64,000 bases of DNA from Rhizomys pruinosus (GCA_009823505.1 VZQC01004719.1:467206-531205); one strand, 5' to 3'; shown: positions 1-11,570, counted from the stretch's first letter. A program made the numbers and translations. The notes: generated by a model from the sequence alone, not told the origin.

Positions 1-58
1 AATTTCATTGTATCTGTACCCTCCCTTACTATCCCTAACCCAATTCCATGTACTCTAT

Positions 59-108
<50 letters not shown>

Positions 109-1175
109 CATCCATCCATTGTCTGTCGGTCTGTCTGCCTGTGGTGTGTTCCTATAGAGTCAAATTTGCACCCCTAAATGCTCTCTGGTGTAGATTCATT
201 CATTGGAAACTGGTTGACCTACTAGGAGTCTCACCCTTAAGCAAGTCTGACTTCAGCCATCAGTTGACAATGCTTCTTCAGGTAGGATTTGGATTTCTTA
301 TCTCCTTTCCCATATCTACAATGGGGATTTGTCTGGCTTGAGTTCAGATGACACTTGTCCATGCTGTCACCATTTCTGTGAGTTCTTGTAATAACTGCCC
401 AGCTGTCTAGAAAACTCTGTTTCCTTCTGGTTATCTATCACCTCTGCTTCTTAATTATCTTTCCACCCATTCTTCTGTAATATCCCTGAATCTTGGGAGG
501 CAGAAGTTGATATAGGTGTCCTATTCATGGATAAGCACTCTGCAGTATTTTATTCTTTGCATGTTGCTCAGTAGTGGGTTTTTGTGTCAGTCACGACCTG
601 CTGTGTATGTGAGCTTCTCTGCCAAGACATCAGAGATGTATTAATCTATGGATATAACAGTAAGTTGTAAGGAGTCAGTTAAATATTATACCTATTTAAC
701 CGAATAATAGTTTTAGGCTCTCCCCTATGGCCTGTGTCCTGACTAGCCTCAGGTTCTTTGGCCTAACATTGATGTCAGATATGGGCTCTATCTTATGAAG
801 CAGTCCTTAACTCCAATTAGAAACAGATTGGTTACTCCCAAAATGTTTCTGCCACTATTGCACCAGTGACTTATCTTGCCAAACCAGTCATTGTCATAGC
901 TCACCAGATTCATAGAGAGGTAAGGTTGGTGATTAATTTTTCTCTTCAGGTAGCATGCATAGCATCATTTAGCAATGTGAAAGATAGCCAGTAGAGATGA
1001 GGTTCTGAAATATGTGGTGTATTCAGCAATAGAGTCTTCTGTCAAATTCTGGTAGGTACCAAAGCTCAAGGGCAGTGTCCAGTATTGTTTGAGGGTCTGT
1101 GGCAACCCTGGTCAACAGGGAAGCTGTTTTCTTAAGCCATCAATAGGGCTGGTTTTTCAGGCTACCTGCTTTCTT
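1..1175 (-). mobile_element. L1 (Lx-type) 3' UTR fragment
   Basis: Non-coding 3' UTR of a rodent L1, read on the minus strand and cut by the left window edge. It aligns by eye along its length with 30330-31335, for example around 487-503 against 30829-30845 and around 940-964 against 31262-31286. The order of landmarks is the same in both copies. No ORF2 sequence is attached, so this is a 5'-truncated insertion or one continuing outside the window. The exact subfamily cannot be given without a library search. Confidence 0.75.
53..120. repeat. (TCTA)n then (TCCA)n microsatellite
   Basis: About 13 TCTA units followed by a few TCCA units, lying inside the L1 3' UTR fragment. The open frame across it encodes only a repeated Leu-Ser-Ile-Tyr pattern and is not a gene. 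Confidence 0.95.
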
Positions 1176-2339
1176 TTTTTCTCAATAAATTTTAGTTTTC
1201 TTTCTCAATTATTTTTAATTTTCTTTCTCAGAATATTGAGAAATGTTTTACTGAAGTTTTTCACACTGAGTAAGGCAACTTTATGCTTTAAAGTAAAATA
1301 TCACAATTGATTCTTCTCATTAATTTGTTTGGATCACTCTCTGCTTAGAGAACTATGGACCAATTGTGGAACACAGCCCATATTCCTCTAATAAGCTGTT
1401 ATGTTCAGAGTCTTCCTAAAGGCCTAGAACTTTCTCATAATGTGTTCATATAAGCTTTGCACAATTAACATTGAATTAGAATTTCTCCTTGCTATACCAA
1501 ATGTGAACCCTGGAAAGTATGCTCTAGTAATGGATTATAATCTGAGCATAACCTACTGATTTTTAAGAGGATGATGCTAAGACCCAGAGAAATTAAATGG
1601 CTTAGTCAATTCTAAATATGCTGTTAATAGAGCACAATAATTATATGTAAGAAATCCTAGATTACAACCCAAACTGTACTGCCTCCAATATATCTGCATT
1701 TTAAAATTACCCTTAAAATTATTTAAAATAAATATTTATTTTAATATTTTGATAACTGTTAGCAAGAATCATTGTAGCACGGTAGCTTTAGGAATTATGC
1801 AAATTGCTATTTATTTCATCCCTGGAGGCAATGGTAACATCTAGAAGAGTGACAAAGAGCTGTGCAAGCTTGAAATATTCAATTAAGGTGTTCTCAGGTG
1901 AAGAATATCCTCTTTAATACAAAGCTATTTTGATAATTAGCACTCTAGTGCACAAAAGGACACCATTAAAAAGGAAATTACAAAATATATCAAATTAACA
2001 TAGCAAAAGATCACAAATCATTCCTTAAAAAGCACAACCCCTCAAGGCAGGCATAAACAATTAACCATAAGGTCAATTTAGGTTAATAATGTGTTTGGAT
2101 TATAAGTTTGAGGCTTTATTCAGAAAATGTACATTGCTCAAGACCAAGTTAACCAGTCTTACTTGCAGAAGAAATAAAACTTCTGTTATTTAGGCAGTAA
2201 TTTTTAGTCCTAGATAAAACCATTTTTTATATTAATAAAGCCGTAAGGAAAAACCTCTCTACAGTTTCTGTGCAGTCATATTCTGTGACTTATTTGCCAA
2301 TCACTCTCCCTTTTGGATATGATGATCCTACTGACTACG
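1176..2339. other. AT-rich single-copy stretch, possible conserved element
   Basis: No repeat family recognised. Within about 1780-1960 there is little low-complexity sequence, and it contains a perfect POU octamer ATGCAAAT at 1797-1804 with several TAATT words nearby. That texture is typical of conserved non-coding DNA, but conservation is not shown here. Confidence 0.35.
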
Positions 2340-3125
2340 CCAACTGCCATGATCATGGACTAGCATGGGCTAAGTCCAAGGGAATCCAGGACACAAATAT
2401 TATAATACAATCTAATTTGTATTAATTCCCACAAAGGTTAATTCTATAATTCTAATTCTATCCTGTTCTAGCCTATCTCCCCAAGGCTGCTCATTTACAT
2501 GGCATTCTCTTAGCCTCTTGGAAGTGATGGAGGGAATTCACGCTAGGGAGTTCCAAGAAGCTGGTTGATTGGCTGAAGCAGATCTCTCTCTGACAAGAGG
2601 ATGTGGCAGCTCAGGCAGCCTGGTCTGGGCAGCAGCAGTAGCCAGCAGGGTCAGCATGTACTTCAGGCAAACTGGTGTCACAGGGACAGCATGTCCGTGT
2701 GTTCTCAGCTGAGAGGTTCGAGGTGGCATCTCATAGCCGGTCCCCGAAGGGGGAGTGAGAGCAAAGTCATTCTATACTTACTGGCTTAAATAGGCCTGTC
2801 TGGGGTCATGTGTTGGTCAAGGCTGGGGACCCAGGACTGGTTATCAGGTCATTGTGTCCATACCGCCTCTGGCCACCTAATCAATTGAGTATGGTCAGTC
2901 TTTTGGGCTCTGTTAAGCCCCTCTGTGGGTGGCCTAGTGCTGAGTATTTAAAGCAGTTCTCCACTGAAGCAGGCCTCTTGCTGAGCTAAGTTTAACATTT
3001 GCTCATTTCTTTAAGGTTACAACTTTCCACACATTATCTACTGTTAGTTTAATCCCAACTAGTTCTAATTCACACACTTCTACATGCTAACTATGCTCCT
3101 AACACTTTGTCATTAGAGGTCTCTT
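2340..3125 (-). mobile_element. LTR/ERV-like block, family not recognised
   Basis: This block is GC-richer than its flanks and has a small CpG cluster at 2718-2755 with an inverted C/G run (ccccgaaggggg). Read on the minus strand there is a TATTTAAG word (complement near 2785-2793) about 30 bases upstream of the CpG cluster, a layout like a retroviral U3-R junction. Terminal TG/CA and a target duplication were not found. A short minus frame (2538-2729) has no recognisable domain and is probably chance. It could instead be single-copy promoter-like DNA. Confidence 0.3.
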
Positions 3126-3146
3126 AGTTCAGATATGTATATATAT

Positions 3147-3277
3147 GGTCTTTTTGAGACAGGGTCTCCCTGTAGCTCCAGCTGTCCTGGGACCAGGCTG
3201 GCCTTGAACTCACAGGGATCTACCTGCCTCTACTTCCCAAGTGCTAGGATCAAAGGCATGCACTACCACGCCTGGCT
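3147..3277 (-). mobile_element. B1 SINE
   Basis: Complement of a 7SL-derived B1. It reads from the T-rich side through 'gagacagggtctccctgtag' to 'caccacgcctggct'-type ends. About 20 bases are missing in the middle between 'gtcctgg' and 'gaccaggctgg'. Confidence 0.9.
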
Positions 3278-3710
3278 GAGATTTTTTTCTTCAGTCTTAT
3301 ATTTTATATTTTACAACCCAAGTGAAAAGACTAATCAACTTAGAATTCAGGCTAGAGCTTCTGGGATACAAAGGTTTTGGATTCAAAGGGGTTCGTTCGT
3401 TCAGTTATAGGTTTTCATTTTTTCAGTGAACTCAGAGATCAGAAGGACTGAAACAACTTGTGGACTGTTACTAGATGTTAACATTGATAGTGTGACCAAA
3501 TATTCTTTAACCTGTTTGTTTTGGGGAGCATAATCTGTGATAATTGGAGGAAATACAAGTGATGTTTCATTTATTTCTTTTCATTTATTTTTATGGCTTT
3601 AACTAAAATATTACATAGGTCAAAATGCCATTTAGTTTGAGTTTTAGAGATTAAAGTAATATAACTTTGAACTACCCTTTTATAAGTATGTTTCATGTGC
3701 TATAAAATCC
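3278..3710. other. Single-copy AT-rich DNA
   Basis: No repeat, RNA gene or coding signal recognised between the two B1 elements. Confidence 0.5.
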
Positions 3711-3873
3711 TTTTTTTTTTTTTTTTTTTGGTGTTTTCGATACAGGGTCTCCCTGTAGCCCCAGCTGTCCTGGAACTCACTCTGTAGACCAGGCTGGCCT
3801 TCAACTCACAAAGATCCACCTGTCTCTCCCTCCCAAGTATTAGGATTAAAGGCGTGTGCCACCACGCCTGGCA
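3711..3873 (-). mobile_element. B1 SINE, full length
   Basis: T19 tract (tail of the minus-strand element) followed by the complete complement of B1, ending 'accacgcctggca'. Few differences from the other B1 copies in the window. Confidence 0.95.
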
Positions 3874-4169
3874 TTCCTTTTTTCTTTAATAGTGAAGTCA
3901 CTGCAGTTTTAGTTTTGTTTTGTTTTCCCAAGAGCCTCCTATTTCCTCTCCCTGGCTTCTATTTTGTAGTTTATTAACAAAAACATTCAATGAAACTTTT
4001 GGAATGATTGCCGCTTCCACACAGTTGTTTTGGCAATTTCTTATTGCTAAATAACTCCTTTGCCTTCTGAATCTGCTTCAGTCTTACATGGGGACCTTTA
4101 TTCCCTTGACTATTGATATTCTTCACTGTGCTCCTTCATCCTCACCTCAAAAACAAAAAATAAATTGGA

Positions 4170-4480
4170 ATGCTAAATAATGTATTAAGAATATGTGAAT
4201 CTTCCCTAGCTGAGGGAGCTATTGGCCTTTGACTGCTGCTGGGAGAGGAAGAGTCAATTTTCTTTAAGAGTATGACCACTGGTAGGTTAACCGCAGTCCA
4301 GGGCAGCTTCCACATTCAAGACTATTTGAGCAACACATATTGGAGTACATAGGGGTCTGTATTAAGTAATGTCAGTAGAGAGATAGGAGTATATTTGGAA
4401 GAAATTGAGGTGGGGGGAATATAATCAAAATACACTGGATGGAGTTCTCAAAGAATTAATAAAATACTAATAAAAAGAAC
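4170..4480 (+). mobile_element. L1 (Lx-type) 3' end
   Basis: Typical end of a rodent L1 3' UTR on the plus strand. It has 'gagggagctattggcct', a purine-rich GGGGG stretch near 4412, 'atcaaaatacactggatgg', then 'ttctcaaagaattaataaaa' as the A-rich tail. 5'-truncated. The 3874-4169 stretch before it shows nothing recognisable. Confidence 0.7.
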
Positions 4481-5525
4481 ATATCCAGAGAAAAGAATAG
4501 GTGGAAAAATAGATTAACTTATACAACTCAAAGCTAAATTCAGGTCCATCTTGTATATGTTTCCTTTTCTCTTGATATTTTTTTGGGAGGGCCACTTAAC
4601 TCTCATTCCTATAAAGGGAGCTCACTTTGCCAAGACTATGCTTCATTGATACCAAGTATCAATGGTATTCTCATACTTTTAACTGAAAGTCCATTTCCTA
4701 AGCCCTTATTTCCATCTCTATAGTGACATCTTCCAATGAATATTACTCATGGTATTTGTATTAGTTGAAAGGAAACTCCTTTAGTGTGTTGTGTTATTGC
4801 CCTGAGTCTTCCCCTTCCCCTGCCCACTAATAAGGTCTCATCAGATGAACTTGAGATAACTGGTTATAGATGACAGTACACTTTGGATAACAACTATCTG
4901 ATCCATGTTTCACAGTCAAACATAGTTCAACTCCATCTTACAAAGTTTATTCAGATATCTACAGCCTTCCAATGTCAGTTCTGAGTATCTTATCAACCAC
5001 CTCTAAGAGAAATATGCACCTCCATCCTGATTGAAGGACTGCACATTTATGTGCATATATATGGATATTTGCTAACATTATCCTTGACAGACTATTATTC
5101 CCCACCCCTAATTAAGCATCATGTTCTTCAATAAACAAATGAATTATGAAGTTGGCTATTATATTTCTTAGTATGGAGTACCTGTGTACAAGATGCAGAC
5201 AAACATTCCTTACAGCTCTCAAATGGTAGATTTGGCAGTTAACTAGTCAAAGATTGATAAAACAACATTTTCAGAATTTATAGTAATGTTTGCTGTTTAT
5301 GTGGAAAGCTCTCAAAAAACACATATGTATTGTTTCAAAGTCAAACTATTTTGGAAGCATATGTACTTTTTCTAAAATTCTTCAGTTTTAGAATACAAAA
5401 AAATTTTAAGATCATTATTCAAACAGATCAGAGTATTTTTGTTTCTTTAACAAGGTGTGAAAGGTAGGAGTTTTTTAAACTATCATTGCATCAGTGAAGT
5501 TTTATTTACATTAAAATGGAAACTT
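4481..5525. other. AT-rich single-copy DNA
   Basis: No repeat family, coding exon or RNA gene recognised. Frames are short and interrupted. Confidence 0.5.
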
Positions 5526-5527
5526 CT

Positions 5528-5655
5528 GCTGAGTGTGATGACACGTGTCTGTAATTCCTGCACTGGTAGGCCTGTCTAGGCTACATAGAGAGTAATAGGC
5601 TAGCCAGAGATAAGTAGTGAAACTCTCTCTTACAAACATAGAACAAGCAACAATA
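5528..5655 (+). mobile_element. Old, diverged B1-like SINE
   Basis: Follows the B1 order (GC-poor version of the promoter box, 'gtctgtaattcctgcact', 'cctgtctaggctacatagagag', then 'aaactctctcttacaaa'). It has many substitutions, so it is an old insertion. Confidence 0.6.
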
Positions 5656-5779
5656 TAAAAAGATGCTTGTGTGTCCCTTTTATAGATTATAGAATGATTC
5701 TTAATATAGATATTGGTATAAAAACACCTCAAACATCCGAGAACTCATAGAATTATATTATTTTCATTCATCCTTTTTT

Positions 5780-5870
5780 GTTTTGTTTTGTGATACTCAG
5801 ATTGAACCTACAGCCTCACACATGCCAGGAAATCATTCTATCCCTGTGCCATATCCTATTGGACAATTTC
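5780..5870 (-). mobile_element. tRNA-derived SINE fragment (B4/ID-like)
   Basis: Complement of a tRNA-like B-box region, 'gattgaacctacagcctcaca' type, followed by 'catgccaggaaatc' as in ID/B4 heads. Short and diverged. Confidence 0.4.
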
Positions 5871-6497
5871 TACTGACCTCTACCTGACTCGTTTTTGTTC
5901 TCTGCAGCTAGCTGCTGGATTATCTGCTTGATTAGCTGCTGGCTCACCATTCTTGAATAGCTTAGCTGGTATGTCCTGTTGCTTATACTTATGGTCTCTG
6001 TCATTCAGCATACTACCCTGGCCTTTTCTCATGGCAGTGGAATTAGTGTTTCTAAAGCAGCCAAAGAAAACAAATCCCAGTCTACAAGCACTTTGAAAGC
6101 TTCTGCAGACATCACAGTTACTGATATCCCATTGATCGAAACAAATTACATAGTTAGGTTCATAGTGAGAGTGGCAGAGCACTCAAAGACAGTACATGAC
6201 CTATTTACTACAGTGTGAACTGATCCCTTACCTCAAATCCAGCATGATGTTCTTTGCTGCTGCATGAAAGTCTTTATTTTTAAGTATTCAACCTAGTAAG
6301 GTGACTGAAACATTAATACTCTTTGAGTCAAAGTATTTGACTATTGCTTGGTCAATCTTGGCTAATAAAACCCAATCTAAAGTTATATTTTTGGTTCCCG
6401 ACTTTCTATTTTAGATGACAGTAAATTCTATATCTGCAGTCACATTTGTAAATCTAAGCTCTTATTATTTTATTTTCAAGTTAAAAAGTGGTAACTG
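5871..6497. other. Single-copy or ancient-repeat DNA
   Basis: No certain family. Part of 6020-6190 resembles an old mammalian interspersed repeat (catggcagtgg, 'cccattgatcgaaacaaatt'), but I cannot name it. Two overlapping open frames of 79 and 100 codons on opposite strands have no recognisable domain. Confidence 0.4.
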
Positions 6498-6720
6498 GGG
6501 GGCTGGAGAGATGGCTCAGTGGTTAAGAGCACTGGCTACTTTTGTAGAGGGCCCCGGTCAAATTACCAGCACCCACATGGTAGCTAACAGTTATCTGGAA
6601 CACCAATTTCAGGGGGATCTGATATTCTTCTCTGTTGGCACTGGACACCAGTGGTGCACCTACCCACATGTAAGCAATACAGTCGTACACATACAATAAA
6701 AATGATAAATAAAATTTAAA
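6498..6720 (+). mobile_element. B2 SINE, old copy
   Basis: tRNA-derived head ('gggctggagagatggctcag', 'ggttaagagcactggct') with a decayed B box and an A-rich tail with AATAAA-like words near 6700-6716. Diverged in the middle. It lacks the internal duplication seen in the young copies. Confidence 0.9.
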
Positions 6721-7254
6721 AAACTGGTGATTGGGTCGTTAAAACCTCCTTAAAAGGACTGATAACCCATCACATAAGCAAGAAAAGGTAGCTGGAGAAA
6801 ATTCTAGTTTATACTGCTAAGTATAATTTCAAAGTATATAACCTTCAAGTAAAACTATTTGACAGCTTAATATCTTTGTGGGTTTTTTCACCGCAAAATG
6901 TCAACAGTTATGATAGACATTCTTTGAACACATACCATTTCTTATCCCTCTGTTTTGTAGTTTGGGTGAGGTTTTATGTCATTTCTATTCGTTTCCCAAA
7001 TTAGTGATAATTTCTTAGATATAACGTGATGATATGTTTGTAGGGAGATTTAATCATCACATAGCAAAGAAAAAAAATAACCTCCCTCATAAAAGTGCTT
7101 TGCAGAGATTCTGATAATTAAAGAAATTACAGCTGTCATGTAAGAGAAATTTCAATAAGATGAAATTTGATCTCTGCAACTAGATGACTTCATATTACTG
7201 CTTAAATTCTGCTAAATTCTATTTTAATGTGTTATGAAATGCTACATACTTTAA
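6721..7254. other. AT-rich single-copy DNA
   Basis: Nothing recognised on either strand. Confidence 0.5.
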
Positions 7255-7524
7255 ACCATTTTATTGCTTGACAATTCCATACATTTATATAATGAATTTT
7301 AGTTATTTTTCAGACCCCCACTTCCCTCTCTTATCCCTTCCACCTCTTGTTAAAACTCTCATTCAAACAAGTACCCCTCCCACTTTCCTGTCTTCATTTT
7401 GTGTGTAAGCCACTGAATTCAATTACAATTTCTTCCCTGATCATAGGTGGGAGGTTATTTATGACATCAAAGTACTGGAGAAAATGACACCTCACCCCAA
7501 CAAGCATTAATTGGTAATAGTTCC
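7255..7524 (-). mobile_element. L1 3' UTR, left part of a split copy
   Basis: Minus-strand L1 3' UTR, C-rich in the middle. Its last bases 'taatagttcc' meet the LTR at 7525. The same L1 word resumes at 9444 ('attcctcag' then a G-rich run), matching the uninterrupted version at 22862-22890 ('ttagttcctcag...'). The ERV insertion at 7525-9443 therefore split this L1 piece. Confidence 0.75.
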
Positions 7525-7926
7525 TGTGATGGTTAATCCTGTTAATCCTGGGTGTCAATTTGACTGGATTTGGGATGAACAAATATGAGGAAGAGATCTT
7601 CAGATTGGATTATCTCAGGCTGGATGACCCACCCTAAACGTGGGCTTTACCCTTTGATGGCAGCCAGAATAAAAGGCTGCTTGGCTTCTCTCTCACTGGT
7701 GAATTTGTCTTGCTGCTGTGATCAACTCTTTGGATCCAAGAGTAGACTGAACACAGGCAGATCTCCCAGAATCCATCAGGCCTTCAGCATCTGATTGGGA
7801 CTACTGAGACATCCAGCCTCGTGGACTGAGCAACTGCCTCGATTCTCAGCCTCTCCCATGTGTGCAGCTATTGCAGGACTACTGAGACTCTATCTCGTGA
7901 ACAAATCAATAATCCTGTCTATCATC

Positions 7927-7930
7927 CATC

Positions 7931-7997
<67 letters not shown>

Positions 7998-8003
7998 CTA
8001 TCT
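7927..8003. repeat. (ATCT)n microsatellite in LTR
   Basis: Two blocks of ATCT units with one phase slip. It sits beside the B1 inside the LTR. Confidence 0.95.
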
Positions 8004-8016
8004 ATTCTTTCTCTTC

Positions 8017-8181
8017 TTTTTTTTTTTTGTTTTTTTTGGTCTTTTAGAAACAGGGTCTCCCTGTAGCCCCAGCTGTCCTGGAACTCACTCTGTAGACCAG
8101 GCTGGCCTTGAACTCACAGAGATCCGCCTGCCTCTGCCTCCCGAGTGCTAGGATTAAAGGCATGTGCCACCACGCCTGGCC
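8017..8181 (-). mobile_element. B1 SINE inside the LTR
   Basis: T-rich tail, then the full complement of B1 from 'gtctccctgtagccccagct' to 'caccacgcctggcc'. Flanks are tetranucleotide repeat, so the target duplication cannot be read. Confidence 0.95.
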
Positions 8182-8235
8182 ATCTTTCTATTCTTTCTAT
8201 TGCTTCTGTTTCTTTAGAGAGCCCTGACTAGTACA

Positions 8236-9079
8236 GATTGAACAGTGCCTTCAGGGCAAGGCCACACCCAGCTAAACCTCCAACTTTTGAAACGAAAATA
8301 CGGAATGGGTTTTCTACTCCAACAAGTCCAGGGCAGAGAAAAGCTATGAATGCGGTTGAAGTAGGCCAGAGTTCATCCCAAACTTGCAGCCAAACTTGGC
8401 AGTTTCATTCACATGGTACTGGCTTTAGAGGCATGAGGAATGCAAGAGTGAAGGGGTCATCAGTTCTTCCTTCATGGTTTCAGAGAGCCACTGGGGCCAG
8501 GCAGAGTGCAGCAGGGGCTGTCTCTCTGCATAAAGAAGGCCCTGATAGGCCATTGCCTGATGCTATGAAGGTGAAGCCTGGTTGGCAGTGGAGACCCCAA
8601 GAAGACATATGAGATGCTAGAGCTGTGAGATATTTGCCAAGGAGAGCTTCATATAGGGAGTGGTACCAGCCTAAGAAAGAGATGTATGTTGCATGAAAAG
8701 TTGGAAGAGCTGAGCCATCTAAGCCCTTTGGAAGTCAAGTCCCAGAAGTCGCAGTTGTGCATGGAGCTACTGAACTTGGTGTTTTCCCTGCAGGTTTTTG
8801 GTCTTGTTTTGGTCCAGTATTTCCTCACTATGCCTCTATTCCTCCCTTTTGGAATGGGAATGTGTATTCGGTTCCACTGTATGTTTGGAGTATATAATTT
8901 GTCTTTTGATTTTATAGGAGCTTACAGTTAAGAGATTGGCCTGGGTTTCAGAAGAGACTTTGGACTATAGACTTTTTAATAGTATTGAGACTGGAAAAGA
9001 CTATGGGGGCTTTAGAGGTTGGGCTAAAGGCATTTTGCATTTTATATGGTCATGAGCCTATGGGGGCCAGGGAATGGAA
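8236..9079 (+). mobile_element. MaLR internal region (MT/ORR1-int-like), 5'-truncated
   Basis: Non-coding internal part of a mammalian apparent LTR retrotransposon. Recognised from the segment running through 'gccaaggagagcttc', 'gtcttgttttggtccagtat', 'cccttttggaatgggaatgt' and the 3' end 'gcctatgggggccagg', which meets the LTR at 9080 as MaLR interiors do. A 124-codon frame (8238-8612) has no gag-like motif; MaLR interiors normally lack intact genes. No primer-binding site was seen next to 8236. Confidence 0.7.
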
Positions 9080-9443
9080 TGTGGTGGTTTGAATGAGAGT
9101 GCCCCTCATGGGTTTCAAGTATTCAGACATTTTGTCCCCAGTTGGTGGTGCTGTTTTGGGAGATATTAGAAGGTGTGGCCATCCTGGAGGAAGTATGTCA
9201 CTGGAGCATGGGCTTCGATAGTTCAACAAGCCTTGCCAGTCTCCAGTTGCTCTCTCTCTGGTTCCTGTATTCACTGGAAGATGTGAACCTCGGCTTTCTG
9301 CTCCAGCTCCTGACACCATGCCTCCCTGCCACAATGGACTCTAATTCCCTGGAACTGTCAATTGTAAGCTCAAATAAACTCTTCCTTTTATAAGTTCCCT
9401 TGGTCATGGGATCTATCACAGCAACAGAAAAGTAACTAATACA
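9080..9443 (+). mobile_element. MaLR LTR (MT/ORR1-like), 3' end of the compound element
   Basis: Starts tgtggtggtttgaatgag and ends 'aagtaactaataca'. It contains a polyadenylation signal in 'caaataaactcttcc' (9371-9385). The same family occurs at 18947-19305 (plus) and 38732-39091 (minus). L1 sequence resumes at 9444. Confidence 0.85.
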
Positions 9444-9482
9444 ATTCCTCAGGGAAGGATGGGGCTAAAATGCTCTTTTACT
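9444..9482 (-). mobile_element. L1 3' UTR, right part of the split copy
   Basis: 'attcctcagggaaggatggg' continues the L1 text interrupted at 7524. Compare 22864-22888. Confidence 0.6.
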
Positions 9483-9668
9483 TAATGCTTTACTTATTTA
9501 TTTTTGTATAAGTGTTTTGAGTGGCAGTGTGTTCCATGATATGTTTAATGACCTCAAAGGCCAGGGAAGGGCCACAACAGAGCCACCATGTGGGTACTGG
9601 AAATAAAATTTGGCTCCTCCAGAAGAACAACAAATGCTCATAACCTGAGCCACCTCTCCAACCCCAAC
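9483..9668 (-). mobile_element. Old B2/B3-type SINE
   Basis: Complement of a diverged B2-like SINE. It ends 'gagccacctctccaacccc', with 'agagccaccatgtgggtact' in the middle and an A/T-rich tail at the left. Confidence 0.7.
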
Positions 9669-9812
9669 ATGTTATAATTTCATATGATTTGATTTCAATC
9701 TGGAAAAGTTAGCACAGGGCTTATATGAGTCAGTTTTTGTCTTAGTTTTGTTAGAAGTAATACGTAATATTCAGTAATCAAATGAACTGAATTTGAAGGC
9801 AAAAGTCACGTG

Positions 9813-9858
9813 TGTGTGTGTGTGTACGTGTGTGTGTTTGTGTGTGAGTGTGTGTATG
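9813..9858. repeat. (TG)n imperfect microsatellite
   Basis: TG dinucleotides with interruptions. Confidence 0.9.
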
Positions 9859-9920
9859 ATGGATTGTCTAATATGTATCATCTATAACTTATCACCTACT
9901 TATCATGTACCTATTTTTCT

Positions 9921-10042
9921 CAGGAAGAAGTAGAAAGGCAGAGGTAGAGGCAAGTGGATCTCTGTGAGATGGAGGGCAGCTTGGTGTACATAGCAAGTTC
10001 CAGGCCAGCTGGGGCTACAGCAAAGAGAATCCTCAAAAAAGT
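9921..10042 (+). mobile_element. B1 SINE, 5'-truncated
   Basis: Retains 'gcagaggtagaggcaagtgg', 'gttccaggccagctggggct' and an A-rich end. The first third of B1 is missing. Confidence 0.75.
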
Positions 10043-11570
10043 GAGATATCTATTTACTGGATCTGACTTGGTAAGGACTCATCATATTTAGGATTGTGTT
10101 GTTTTTCTCATGAACAGATTAAAGAAATTCAAACACATAAAATAATTGAAAATTCACACTATCAATCTTTGTTCTATCAAAACAGTGGAATATGACTCAC
10201 TTATTAGTTTACCCACTTATCAGGTATGCATCAGGTATTCTAGTGAACTCTGAGAAATCACAGAACAATGAGTGCGCAGGGCCTCCCATTCACTCTGCCA
10301 TCTCCTTTAAGATCTTGCCCACGCTTGACTTTTAAAAATAGAAATATATAGATGGCTTTCTGACCTTATACATTTCCTAATTTGTATGATATATAATTTA
10401 TGTATCATATTACCTATATTAATATACCCATAAACTATTATAAACACAAAAGTACAATAAGATTGAGAAATCTTTATATATCCTTTTGGAAGTGAGGTGT
10501 GTTTCATCCTCATTTGTGGGAGGGAGCATATTACTCCACTCTTTCATTTTATGATAGTCTCACTTTGTCCTAGAGTAAAATCCAAGTTTGAAATTTTTTT
10601 CTTTATCCAATGTCAAACCTTTAATTCTTCCATACCATTTTATAAGTACTTAAACTGTCATATGTTCATTTTTCCTCAATATGTTTTCCATCACACTTTA
10701 ATTTTATGTTTTCTACTCTGGACCTGAACTTTATTTTATTTTTTAATTTTTTTGACCTGAACTTTATTTCTAAAAAATTTATCTTTCAATGTAATTTTTT
10801 GATTAAAAGCATAGTTCAGATATCATCTGCTTAAAAATGCTTTTTCTGATTTGCCTGTCAGTCAGAAATTTCTTCTCTATCATAGATGTTCATGAAATGT
10901 TTACTGAATAAATGGATGATGTCAGTTTATTTTGAATTATATTAAAGATAACTATTTATCAGTCATCCATTAGTTTGTCTTGCGAGTGTTTCAATCTGGG
11001 AAAGATGACACAAAATAAAAACAAGTTCTTATTTTAGCTTTTGTACCATATAGTGATTTTTATAGGATTCATTAGAATATTTTCTACTCAATAGAAAGGT
11101 AGGAATTAAGTTGAATTCAGGGCAGTTTCTATAATTGAAATATTGGTCAAATATTTTCAGATGAGTAAAGAATGGAACAGGAGTTGTGTGCATCACTAAT
11201 AATTTCATAGGCAGAAGTCTCCATAAGATTAACTAGTTGAAGAATCTCTGGTCTGTCTGTTGGAAGATCCACCTTTCCAGACTCACATGAATGAGACTAG
11301 GAACCCTCTAGGGGATGCTGTTTCTGTTCTTTGGCAGTAAATATAACCTTACAGATTTACTATGACTATTAAGTAGAAAAGGATATTTATCTGTTTGGAG
11401 ATACATACACACTGTCTTATTCTTTGGAACTGGCTTTAATTCTTCTGAATTGGCTTTAATCTTCCCAAAGCCTTATCAAAGAATGGGAATTTGAACATAT
11501 GCTCAACCAATCTTTAGGGGATTCAGTTAGATTCACTTAATCTTAGACTTAACTGTTTTCCTGATTCTTT

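Larger units (their letters stand above)
7525..8235 (+). mobile_element. ERVL-type (MLT2/MT2-like) LTR, 5' end of a compound element
   Basis: Begins tgtgatggttaatcctg and ends 'agccctgactagtaca', the usual ends of rodent ERVL-type LTRs. It contains a TATA-like 'aataaaagg' at 7668-7676. Related copies lie at 11750 and 35600, sharing 'tccatcaggccttcagca' and 'gggacta...gagacatccagcc' with the first of these. A tetranucleotide repeat and a B1 have expanded or inserted inside it, making it longer than the 11750 copy. The family name is from memory of the termini and is uncertain. Confidence 0.7.

Noticed and set aside
5979..6218. 79-codon frame that looks like a small Ser/Thr-rich protein
   Set aside because: An equally long frame lies on the other strand and the DNA resembles an old interspersed repeat.
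8238..8612. 124-codon frame after the ERVL-type LTR
   Set aside because: Lies in a MaLR internal region, which is normally non-coding; no gag, protease or polymerase motif seen.
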